Assembly (NCBI GenBank): GCA_023415305.1
Contig: JAEZKZ010000021.1
Location: forward strand, 1-12,895
DNA from: Bacillota bacterium
Lineage (GTDB): Bacteria; Bacillota; Clostridia; Acetivibrionales; DSM-1351
DNA length: 12,895 bases
Reading direction: 5' to 3'
Position numbers and translations under genes: made by a program. Shown piece after piece: positions 6,761 through 12,767 of this stretch. The notes beneath the pieces are model-generated. The model had not been told where the DNA came from. It made no database searches and saw only the letters and a list, made by a program, of their open reading frames with translations. Within the stretch, counting starts at the first letter, position 1. Each line of letters opens with the position of its first letter.

Positions 6761-7639
6761 TCAACTATTTAGCTTTCTTTTGTATGAAGATGGGCTCATG
6801 TTATATTTTTTCATAAAAGCTGTTGCCAGATACGCAGAACTATTAAAACCGCTCTCCAAAGCAATTTGTGTTATAGTTTTATTACTTGAAACCAAAAGCT
6901 TTTTTACTCTGTCCAGACGGGTATTGAGAAGATACGCTAATGGAGATAATCCGATTTCACGCTTAAAAATTCGTGAAAAGTGGGAAGCTGACATATTTAC
7001 TTCTTGAGCTATTTGATTCACAGTGATTTTTTCATCAATATGAGTATGTATAAAGGTAATTGCTCGGCTAACCTCCAGCCGGTCCGATATTGTATCCTGT
7101 TCAACCGAGATATTAATAATACTTCTAATTAAGTTATGGCATATTTCAAGACTTAATGCTTCCAAAATCTTTCCCGATCCGGGAAGGTTACTACCGGACT
7201 CTATCATGAACTTCTTCAATAAGGGTATAAGACCTGACGAAGGTTCATAGTAACCATACTCTATTATGTTATCATAATTAATACTATAATCTGAAAGTTG
7301 AGCTTTAAAAAAATGAGAATCAATCATTACAGCTATATATTTTGGTGTGTTGTTTGAATATACCTCATGATGCTCTATATTGGGCTTAAGTGTAAAAACC
7401 TTTCCATACTGAGCAAGAATTGTTTCACCATTTATAATTATTTGTGTAACATCATCAAACATTAATATAAACATGTAGGATGGGTGTGTATGTGCCGGTG
7501 AAACAGCATAATAACATGGTCCTGAAACGGGCATAAAAATTCCGACACTTTCAGCAACATAACAATCTACATTTATCAATTGTCCTTCTGAAATCGTTCC
7601 AACAATCTCTTGAATTTTATGCAATTGATTATTTTTCAT
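6761..7639 (-). CDS. AraC-family transcriptional regulator with cupin sensor domain
   Basis: The protein has 292 residues. The N-terminal part (about 30-110) resembles the AraC-type cupin ligand pocket, with a PAHTHPSYMF segment and the H90/H91 pair of the barrel. The C-terminal two-helix-turn-helix domain is clear: helix-turn-helix 1 at about 205-227 (ITVNQIAQEVNMSASHFSRIF) and helix-turn-helix 2 at 254-278 (TITQIALESGFNSSAYLATAF), ending in the MSPSSYKRK signature. The ligand is unknown. It is 102 bp upstream of, and in the same direction as, the nitroreductase gene, which is its probable target. The Shine-Dalgarno (AAAGG) is unusually far, about 15-17 nt, from the ATG, so translation may be weak. 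Confidence 0.9.
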   Translation of the reverse strand: MKNNQLHKIQEIVGTISEGQLINVDCYVAESVGIFMPVSGPCYYAVSPAHTHPSYMFILMFDDVTQIIINGETILAQYGKVFTLKPNIEHHEVYSNNTPKYIAVMIDSHFFKAQLSDYSINYDNIIEYGYYEPSSGLIPLLKKFMIESGSNLPGSGKILEALSLEICHNLIRSIINISVEQDTISDRLEVSRAITFIHTHIDEKITVNQIAQEVNMSASHFSRIFKREIGLSPLAYLLNTRLDRVKKLLVSSNKTITQIALESGFNSSAYLATAFMKKYNMSPSSYKRKLNS

Positions 7640-7675
7640 ATACTAAACTTTAAAGACCTTTCACTTATTTATAAC

Positions 7676-7705
7676 ATTATATCTCACAAAGTTAAATATT
7701 GTAAA
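7676..7705 (-). promoter_or_regulatory. Probable sigma-A promoter of the AraC-type gene
   Basis: TTTACA (7700-7705) and a perfect TATAAT (7676-7681) on the minus strand are 18 bp apart. This leaves a leader of about 30 nt before the ATG at 7639. Confidence 0.65.
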
Positions 7706-7725
7706 TTAATCTGTCTCAGTGAAAA

Positions 7726-7773
7726 AAAAAGACGCTGAACTTAAAAATAACTTTTCAAATTCAGCGTCTTTTT
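7726..7773. terminator. Bidirectional intrinsic terminator
   Basis: A 14-bp stem pairs AAAAAGACGCTGAA (7726-7739) with TTCAGCGTCTTTTT (7760-7773). It has A/T runs at both ends, so it can work on either strand. It insulates the AraC promoter from the tRNA/structured block transcribed toward it. Confidence 0.85.
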
Positions 7774-7789
7774 CCTTTGTAAAACGCCA

Positions 7790-7814
7790 AAAACCCTTGA
7801 TTTTCAAGGGTTTT
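7790..7814 (-). terminator. Second terminator hairpin, facing the structured block
   Basis: A perfect 11-bp stem, AAAACCCTTGA with TCAAGGGTTTT around a 3-nt loop, is followed on the minus strand by five T residues. It lies directly downstream (minus sense) of the GC-rich tRNA-like block, as if that block were transcribed. Confidence 0.7.
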
Positions 7815-7825
7815 CAGACAAATTG

Positions 7826-7904
7826 TGGCGGAGAAGCGGGGATTCACGCATGCCTTGGCATGCTTGTGACGTCGCCCACCGCTCGCTAATCAACTAGGCC
7901 CCGC
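7826..7904 (-). pseudogene. tRNA-Ser(GCT) 3'-end copy inside a GC-rich hairpin block
   Basis: Positions 7826-7845 are identical over 20 bp to the 3' end (with CCA) of the intact tRNA-Ser(GCT) at 8136-8155. After that the sequence diverges. The T-stem half GCGGGG (7836-7841) can still pair with CCCCGC at 7899-7904, but the normal T-loop is replaced by about 57 nt holding a perfect GCATGCC-TT-GGCATGC hairpin (7848-7863). It could be a decayed tRNA, the far attachment site of a small insertion, or part of a structured RNA. The block is clearly richer in GC than its surroundings. Confidence 0.5.
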
Positions 7905-7984
7905 AAATTATGACTTTTTGAAAAGGAGGAGCGATATAGCGGTACTTTAAATTCATACTAAGGTTTTATTAGTAGATTTTAAGT

Positions 7985-8076
7985 GGAGTGCAATTCGCTC
8001 CGGTGCCGGGCTCCTACATTCGCCTAAAAATGTGAATTTAGCACATTTTCTTAACGGCTCATGCCCTCACGGGCTC
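7985..8076. repeat. Cluster of three hairpins, non-coding
   Basis: Three hairpins follow each other: GGAGTG-caatt-CGCTCC (7985-8001, one G-T pair), AAAATGTG-aatttag-CACATTTT (8027-8049, perfect), and GCCC-TCAC-GGGC (8063-8074). The heptamer CGGGCTC occurs twice (8007-8013 and 8070-8076), the second time in a T-arm-like GGGCTCGAATCCC. No gene is credible here. The layout resembles a decayed tRNA array or a structured repeat element. Which strand, if any, is transcribed is not clear, and no family is recognised. Confidence 0.4.
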
Positions 8077-8097
8077 GAATCCCAAGTATTTTATACT

Positions 8098-8133
8098 AAA
8101 AAAGGAATCTACTTAATCGTAGATTCCTTTTTT
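8098..8133. terminator. Perfect bidirectional terminator after tRNA-Ser(GCT)
   Basis: A perfect 15-bp stem (8098-8112 with 8119-8133) has six A and six T at its ends. It starts 3 bp beyond the tRNA CCA end, so on the minus strand it terminates the tRNA transcript. It could equally end a plus-strand transcript of the three-hairpin block. Confidence 0.9.
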
Positions 8134-8135
8134 GT

Positions 8136-8227
8136 TGGCGGAGAAGCGGGGATTCGAACCCCGGCTAGGATTACTCCTACTAACGGTTTAGCAAACCGTC
8201 CCCTTCGACCTGCTTGGGTACTTCTCC
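8136..8227 (-). tRNA. tRNA-Ser (anticodon GCT)
   Basis: This 92-nt gene has a 7-bp acceptor stem (GGAGAAG with CTTCTCC), discriminator G and an encoded CCA. The anticodon arm GGTTT-GCT-AAACC reads AGC/AGT serine codons. The long variable arm (TAGTAGGAGTAATCCTA region) is typical of class II serine tRNAs, and the T-arm is CGGGG-TTCGAAT-CCCCG. It is the second gene of a two-tRNA transcript. Confidence 0.97.
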
Positions 8228-8234
8228 ATTTATT

Positions 8235-8263
8235 ATAAGCTGACTCATAAAGAGTCAGCTTAT
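8235..8263. repeat. Perfect hairpin between the two tRNA-Ser genes
   Basis: A 12-bp stem ATAAGCTGACTC/GAGTCAGCTTAT with a 5-nt loop lies between the tRNA genes. It lacks a U-run, so it is more likely a processing spacer or weak pause than a full terminator. Confidence 0.6.
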
Positions 8264-8270
8264 ATTCATT

Positions 8271-8361
8271 TGGCGGAGAGAGTGAGATTCGAACTCACGG
8301 TAGGCTCACACCTACGCCGGTTTTCAAGACCGGTGCCTTAAACCAACTCGACCATCTCTCC
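8271..8361 (-). tRNA. tRNA-Ser (anticodon TGA)
   Basis: This 91-nt gene has acceptor stem GGAGAGA/TCTCTCC, discriminator G and an encoded CCA. The anticodon arm CCGGTCT-TGA-AAACCGG reads UCN codons. The long variable arm (TAGGTGTGAGCCTA region) marks it as serine, and the T-arm is GTGAG-TTCGAAT-CTCAC. It is the first gene after the promoter at 8392-8420. Confidence 0.97.
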
Positions 8362-8391
8362 AAGTAAGCTATCGCGTCAGCGACGAACTTA

Positions 8392-8420
8392 ATTTTACAA
8401 TGAATCTTACCATTTGTCAA
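8392..8420 (-). promoter_or_regulatory. Strong promoter of the tRNA-Ser operon
   Basis: On the minus strand a perfect TTGACA (8415-8420) and TAAAAT (8392-8397) are 17 bp apart, about 30 bp upstream of the first tRNA. The leader holds a short CGTC/GACG stem. Confidence 0.85.
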
Positions 8421-8443
8421 CACCTTAATTGCTAAAACTATTT

Positions 8444-8466
8444 AAAAACCGTAGTGCAATTACTAC
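8444..8466 (-). terminator. Weak terminator at the end of the parAB operon
   Basis: A short GTAGT-AATTGC-ACTAC stem is followed on the minus strand by GGTTTTT. It is 32 bp past the last operon gene and just before the tRNA promoter. The stem is only 5 bp, so some read-through into the tRNA genes is possible. Confidence 0.5.
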
Positions 8467-8497
8467 CAGTTGACATTTATAATGTGTTTATCCTATT

Positions 8498-9262
8498 TTA
8501 TCCTGTTACTTTTTTATTTAATGCCTTCATATCCTTATAAAATGGACTTTCAGGGCAATTTATTGAAAACTCGGCAACAGTCTTTTTTACCCCCTCAAAA
8601 TCGGATGTTTTATAATAAGCATTAGCCATATAGTAGTATGCATCATCAATATAGTATTCATTCTTCTTCGAAAAATCTATGGCTCTTCTAAAACTTATGA
8701 CAGCTTGAGTATAGTCTTTCTTTTTGTAGCTTTTATATCCATCCCTATATAGTAGTAAGGAAGCCTTTTCAAAACTTTTATCAGAAAGCTCATTATACTG
8801 CTGCATAGCATTAGTACTAAGATATGATGTATTAATACTATATTTCAAAGTTACTGCACAACTTATATAATCTTCTTTAATATAGTCTGACTGAGCCTTT
8901 AATAACAAATCTGTCGCTCTGCTTGCATTACTATATTTTGCTTCAAGATCACTGCTTCTCTCACCTTCATCAGCTAACTGCTGTTCGGCTTCAATCAGCT
9001 TGCTTTTAATTGCATCTAACTCTTCTTTAAGTCTTTTATTCTCCTTAACAGCACTATTGAAATCAGTTACTGCATTTATTTTTGCTTTTTCCTGGGATGA
9101 TAATTTATTTTGGTACTCACTTATATTATTTTGAAACTTAACCTGACTGTACGCTGTTAACAGTAACACTATAAAAGCTCCTGTAAATAAAATCAATGCA
9201 TACATCCATATCTGCTTTTTCTCGTTTTTACTTTCCTTATTACTTGTAAATTTAAGGTTCAT
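8498..9262 (-). CDS. Membrane-anchored coiled-coil/TPR-like protein
   Basis: I do not recognise a named family for this 254-residue protein. It has a short basic N-terminus, one transmembrane helix (about 19-37), then a charged heptad-like coiled coil (about 45-112). The C-terminal half (about 120-245) is helical with tetratricopeptide-like units (DYISCAVTLKYSI; KKDYTQAVISFRRAIDF; DDAYYYMANAYYKTSDFEGV), so it probably binds a partner protein outside the membrane. This layout recalls YbgF/CpoB-type envelope proteins. It is the last gene of the parA-parB-DUF4446 operon, 39 bp after DUF4446, with GGAGG 8 nt before the ATG. A role at the cell envelope during growth or division is an inference from position only. 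Confidence 0.75.
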   Translation of the reverse strand: MNLKFTSNKESKNEKKQIWMYALILFTGAFIVLLLTAYSQVKFQNNISEYQNKLSSQEKAKINAVTDFNSAVKENKRLKEELDAIKSKLIEAEQQLADEGERSSDLEAKYSNASRATDLLLKAQSDYIKEDYISCAVTLKYSINTSYLSTNAMQQYNELSDKSFEKASLLLYRDGYKSYKKKDYTQAVISFRRAIDFSKKNEYYIDDAYYYMANAYYKTSDFEGVKKTVAEFSINCPESPFYKDMKALNKKVTG

Positions 9263-9301
9263 TATTAATGCCTCCGTATGCCTTACAGCATCAAATATAA
9301 A

Positions 9302-9835
9302 CTACATCTGAGTTGTATAATTTCTTTCTATGCTTGTCTTTCTCGCTATATCAATTGCCTGTATTTCTTCTGCTGATAAAGTATATTTTGATTTACCTGA
9401 GGAAACAGGTTTTGCATAAGTGGAAGAACTATCCCTGGCATATATTCCACTGATTACTATACCTGAATCATTGTTATCCAACATTGCAATTGAAAAGCTT
9501 AAATCACTTCCAACATTATCAAATGCATTAAACCTGACTATTCCAACCTTTTGAATACATTGTATCAGTGTTCTCTCTATTTCATTTATTTTTAGTTCTA
9601 TATCTCTGTTTTTAGAACTTACACTATTAGCACTATCCAGACAGGTTTCCAAAAGTTCTTCCATATTTCTATCACTTAAGCCATTCATAAATCTTTTATA
9701 CTTTGTTCTTATCCTGTTTGTTTTTTTTATGTTTGCAATAAGTAAAAAGCAATTAATTATTATAATGAAAAATGCTATAGCAAACAAGATTAAAATCTCA
9801 AACTGTAAATTTAATATATTATTAATAAAGTCCAT
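9302..9835 (-). CDS. DUF4446 family membrane protein
   Basis: The 177-residue protein has one N-terminal transmembrane helix (about 13-35), a helical linker, and a conserved C-terminal domain with VGIVRFNAFDNVGSDLSFSIAMLDNNDSGIVISGIYARDSSSTYAKPV. This matches DUF4446, which in Clostridia is typically found just downstream of parB/spo0J. Its function is unknown. AAGGAG lies upstream of the ATG. It follows parB by 169 bp. That gap holds a 14-bp palindrome (AAGCTATATAGCTT, 9883-9896) but no convincing terminator, so it is probably co-transcribed with parB. Confidence 0.85.
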   Translation of the reverse strand: MDFINNILNLQFEILILFAIAFFIIIINCFLLIANIKKTNRIRTKYKRFMNGLSDRNMEELLETCLDSANSVSSKNRDIELKINEIERTLIQCIQKVGIVRFNAFDNVGSDLSFSIAMLDNNDSGIVISGIYARDSSSTYAKPVSSGKSKYTLSAEEIQAIDIARKTSIERNYTTQM

Positions 9836-10004
9836 TCTTTTATTACTCCTTATAAAAATTACTAATATATTTAACCATTTTTAAGCTATATAGCTTTATT
9901 TGTCCATAATTTGATTTTTAAGGCGTACTTTCTTCCGAAATAGTAATCATCTTGACACCACTAAAAAAACTCGTCAAAATCGATTTTAAAAGGTCGTCAT
10001 TTTA

Positions 10005-10844
10005 TTAAGTTTTGTAAAAAAATTCTAATAATCTATCAAGTTCATCATTTGAATAGTATTCTATTGTTATTTTACCTCTATTATTATTTGCTTGTAATTT
10101 AACTTTTGTACCAAGAATATTTTTTAATTTATCTTCAACAACCTTAAAATCAGGATTATCTATAGCCTTTTTCTTTACAGTCTTATTTTGGAATAGTTTC
10201 TTTATATATGCTTCAGTTTCTCTTACGCTTAATTTATTTTCTATAATGTACTCAGCTGCTTTTATTTGAACTTCCGGTTCTTGTATTATAACCAGGGTCC
10301 GGGCATGGCCGCTGGATAGGTCTCCACTTACAACATACTTTTTAACCTCATCGGAAAGACCAAGAAGTCTTAATGAATTAGCAATTGCTGGTCTGCTTCT
10401 CCCAATGGTTTCTGCAATTTGCTCCTGTGTCATATCAAACTCGTTCATTAAGTGAAGAAAGGCATCTGCCTCTTCAATTGGATTTAAGTCTTCTCTTTGA
10501 AGGTTTTCAATTAATGCAACCTCCATGACTTGTTTGTTTGTAAATTCCTTTACTAAAACAGGTACTTTACTTAAGCCTGCAAGTTTAGCAGCTCTCCATC
10601 TTCTTTCGCCTGCTATTATTGTATATCTGCTATCATCTTTTCTTACTATAATAGGCTGTATTATTCCATGCTGCTTAATTGACTCCGAAAGCTGAACAAG
10701 TTTTTCATCATCGAAATACTTTCGTGGTTGTCCTGCATTAGGCTCAATTTCATTAATTCTAAGTTCAATTATCCCCGAATCATCCTCAGTAGCCTCATTT
10801 GATATTAGTGCCCCAAGTCCTTTTCCCAAACTCTTCTTTACCAT
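10005..10844 (-). CDS. parB: ParB/Spo0J chromosome partitioning protein
   Basis: This 279-residue CTP-dependent clamp loads at parS sites and recruits SMC/condensin to the origin region. The sequence shows the N-terminal KGLGALI ParA-contact segment, the CTP-binding motifs GERRWRA (79-85) and ENLQREDLNP (113-122), a helix-turn-helix at about 137-160 (MTQEQIAETIGRSRPAIANSLRLL), and a C-terminal dimer domain. Length is normal for Spo0J. It starts 5 nt after the parA stop. Its ribosome site, GAGGTGG, is made from the last codons of parA, so the two are translationally coupled. Two parS sites lie nearby upstream of parA. Confidence 0.97.
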   Translation of the reverse strand: MVKKSLGKGLGALISNEATEDDSGIIELRINEIEPNAGQPRKYFDDEKLVQLSESIKQHGIIQPIIVRKDDSRYTIIAGERRWRAAKLAGLSKVPVLVKEFTNKQVMEVALIENLQREDLNPIEEADAFLHLMNEFDMTQEQIAETIGRSRPAIANSLRLLGLSDEVKKYVVSGDLSSGHARTLVIIQEPEVQIKAAEYIIENKLSVRETEAYIKKLFQNKTVKKKAIDNPDFKVVEDKLKNILGTKVKLQANNNRGKITIEYYSNDELDRLLEFFYKT

Positions 10845-10849
10845 TTGAT

Positions 10850-11623
10850 TTATACCACCTCTTCAGAATACTCTATTACTTCTTCTGCCAATTCAATGTA
10901 ACATTCAGCACCCTTTGATTTTGCATCATATAAAATTATTGGCAGACCAAAGCTTGGCGCCTCACTAAGTCTTACATTTCTAGGTATAACAGTTCTGTAA
11001 ACTTTATTTCTAAAATATTTCTTAACTTCTTCAACAACTTGAATTGATAGATTCGTTCTGGCATCAAACATAGTCAATACAACACCCTCAACATCCAATT
11101 CGGGATTAAGATGCTTTTGTACTAACTTAACAGTGTTCATTAACTGACTTAAACCTTCCAGTGCATAATATTCACACTGAATCGGTACGAGTATCGTATC
11201 TGCTGCAGTTAAGGAATTTAACGTGAGAAGTCCTAATGACGGCGGGCAATCAATTATTATAAAATCATACTCTTTTTTTATGTAATATAATGCTGCTTTT
11301 AATCTGTTTTCTCTGGAAATAACAGACACAAGCTCAACTTCAGCACCTGCAAGTTGTATATTTGACGGACACAACATTAGGTTATCAATGCAGGTTTTAA
11401 TTAAAGTATTTTCAATAGCTTCGTCATTAATAATAACATCATACACTGATTGCTTGATTGTTTTTTTATCCACTCCAAGACCACTTGTTGTATTTCCCTG
11501 GGGATCTATATCAATAACTAAAACCTTTTTGCCTTTATAAGCAAGGCATGCACTTAAGTTTACTGCTGTTGTCGTTTTCCCAACGCCACCTTTTTGGTTA
11601 GCAATGGCTATAATCTTTGCCAA
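10850..11623 (-). CDS. parA: ParA/Soj chromosome partitioning ATPase
   Basis: This 257-residue ATPase has the deviant Walker A motif KGGVGKTT (11-18), a DIDPQGN motif (38-44) and a Walker B-like FIIIDCPPSLG. There is no extra DNA-binding N-terminus, so it is a chromosomal Soj-type protein. It works with ParB in origin segregation and, in Bacillus, modulates DnaA. The start codon is TTG at 11621-11623, giving the family's usual MAKIIAIANQ, with AAGGAG 10 nt upstream. It is first in the operon, behind the promoter at 11680-11708. The usual neighbours upstream (rsmG, noc) are not here. Confidence 0.97.
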   Translation of the reverse strand: MAKIIAIANQKGGVGKTTTAVNLSACLAYKGKKVLVIDIDPQGNTTSGLGVDKKTIKQSVYDVIINDEAIENTLIKTCIDNLMLCPSNIQLAGAEVELVSVISRENRLKAALYYIKKEYDFIIIDCPPSLGLLTLNSLTAADTILVPIQCEYYALEGLSQLMNTVKLVQKHLNPELDVEGVVLTMFDARTNLSIQVVEEVKKYFRNKVYRTVIPRNVRLSEAPSFGLPIILYDAKSKGAECYIELAEEVIEYSEEVV

Positions 11624-11679
11624 GAAACTCTCACTCCTTATTGAGTAACCTATATCTACTCATCAATCTCCATTTGAAA

Positions 11680-11708
11680 ATTATATCATAGGGGAAATAA
11701 TTATACAA
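11680..11708 (-). promoter_or_regulatory. Probable sigma-A promoter of the parAB operon
   Basis: TTGTAT (11703-11708) and a perfect TATAAT (11680-11685) on the minus strand are 17 bp apart. A parS site lies 22 bp upstream of the -35 box, so ParB bound there could influence this promoter. Confidence 0.7.
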
Positions 11709-11730
11709 AGAATTTAATCCAATTGTAAAA

Positions 11731-11746
11731 TGTTTCACGTGAAACA
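11731..11746. other. parS site 1
   Basis: TGTTTCACGTGAAACA is a perfect match to the 16-bp parS consensus bound by Spo0J/ParB. Flanking A4/T4 extends the palindrome to 24 bp (11727-11750), followed by a further T-run. It lies just upstream of the parA promoter. Confidence 0.97.
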
Positions 11747-11842
11747 TTTTTTTTTTGGAACTATTTCTTTTCTTGATAGTTAGAACTCAGTAGTTCGTAT
11801 TCATAAATTAATTGCTCTAAAATATCTTAATAGCTAGCTATC

Positions 11843-12538
11843 CTAAATTTCAATTTCTTCACCTATATTCAGCACTCTTGTTTTGATATTGTGCTTTTTC
11901 CAGTTCATTTTTAAACAATAACGGATCAGAACTCAAGAGGTGAACAGGTATCACTAATTTAGGTTTTATAGTAACAGCTGCTTTAATAGCCTCCTTGATG
12001 TCCATAGTATAGATTCCACCAATAGGTAGAAGTGCTATAACCACATCTTTTATATCGTTCATTTCAGGTATAAAATCACTATTTCCTGTAAAATATATTC
12101 TCTTTCCTTCAATAGATAGTATATATCCATTACAATGATCCAATTTATGAACCTTTCTTGTAGAATTTCCATTAGGAGTGTTGTATGAGGGTAATATACT
12201 GACTTTGACATTTTCGATTTCAATCAGACTATTCGGCTTAACTATTTTAATCCTTTTGTCATCATTTCTACTATAGTTCTCAGGAGTGTATATTAAAGTG
12301 TTACCATTAGATATTCTATTTATCGTAACTTCCTTACAGTGATCTTTATGAATATGTGATATCAAAATTATGTCAGCAATTCTTAGCTCTTCAGGTAAAA
12401 CATCATCCTCTTGATCCGAAAATACTATCTTTTTAAGATTTTTTTATAATATGTAGCTATATAAGATGGATCAAAATAAATAACGTAATTACCTGTTATG
12501 ATTTGAACCCACGACCGTGGAAACCATTTTAGTCTCAT
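11843..12538 (-). pseudogene. Metallo-beta-lactamase-fold hydrolase, broken by two frameshifts
   Basis: With two single-base corrections this reads as a complete MBL-fold protein of about 231 residues. The start (12536-12538, AGAGG upstream) gives MRLKWFPRSW...NYVIYFDPSY, then the frame hits TAG at 12425-12427. The next part, in another frame from the A7 tract at 12439-12445, carries the metal site ILISHIHKDHC, the GNSDF motif and IPVHLL. Near the end that frame stops at 11859. However, from the A5 tract at 11895-11899 the original frame gives the typical family ending RVLNIGEEIEI, stopping at 11843-11845. The longest intact piece, 11859-12365, lacks the first beta strands. The first site needs one extra base and the second one fewer. 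Decay, sequencing error or recoding are all possible. The substrate is unknown. Confidence 0.8.
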
Positions 12539-12601
12539 ATGAACCTCTTAGATATAGTATTACACCATTTTAATTATATCATATAACAAATAAATATATT
12601 G

Positions 12602-12656
12602 GTGTATAAAAATTTCATCCATAGTTCTTATGGATTACCTTATATAATTTATACAC
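12602..12656. repeat. Inverted repeat upstream of the MBL gene
   Basis: GTGTATAAA (12602-12610) and TTTATACAC (12648-12656) form 9-bp arms. A small TCCATA/TATGGA hairpin lies between them. A TATAAT box for the MBL gene lies nearby at 12573-12578 (minus strand) without a good -35. It may be an operator or a chance structure in AT-rich DNA. Confidence 0.35.
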
Positions 12657-12691
12657 ACTTCAATATATAAATAACTTATACTAACATAAAA

Positions 12692-12707
12692 TGTTTCACG
12701 TGAAACA
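12692..12707. other. parS site 2
   Basis: This is a second perfect TGTTTCACGTGAAACA, 961 bp from the first. Here the symmetry extends to a perfect 34-bp palindrome (12683-12716), with AACATAAAA on the left and TTTTATGTT on the right. It lies about 50 bp from the insertion sequence end. Confidence 0.97.
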
Positions 12708-12767
12708 TTTTATGTTTATTATTCAATAACCATCAGCTGAGTTGGTGTTTTCTTAATAAAGTAAATA

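Noticed and set aside
7905..8100. Signal recognition particle RNA, which lies near tRNA-Ser in Bacillus
   Set aside because: The conserved domain IV core (GGAAGGAAGCAGC-like) is absent on both strands.
8032..8238. Open frame of 68 codons on the plus strand across the tRNA-Ser(GCT) gene
   Set aside because: It runs through the antisense strand of the tRNA and the terminator, has no ribosome site, and gives the familiar false peptide (GEAGIRTPA) produced by tRNA arms.
9952..9980. Plus-strand promoter (TTGACA, 17 bp, CAAAAT) antisense to parB
   Set aside because: The -10 box is poor and there is no sign of a product; AT-rich DNA gives many such matches.
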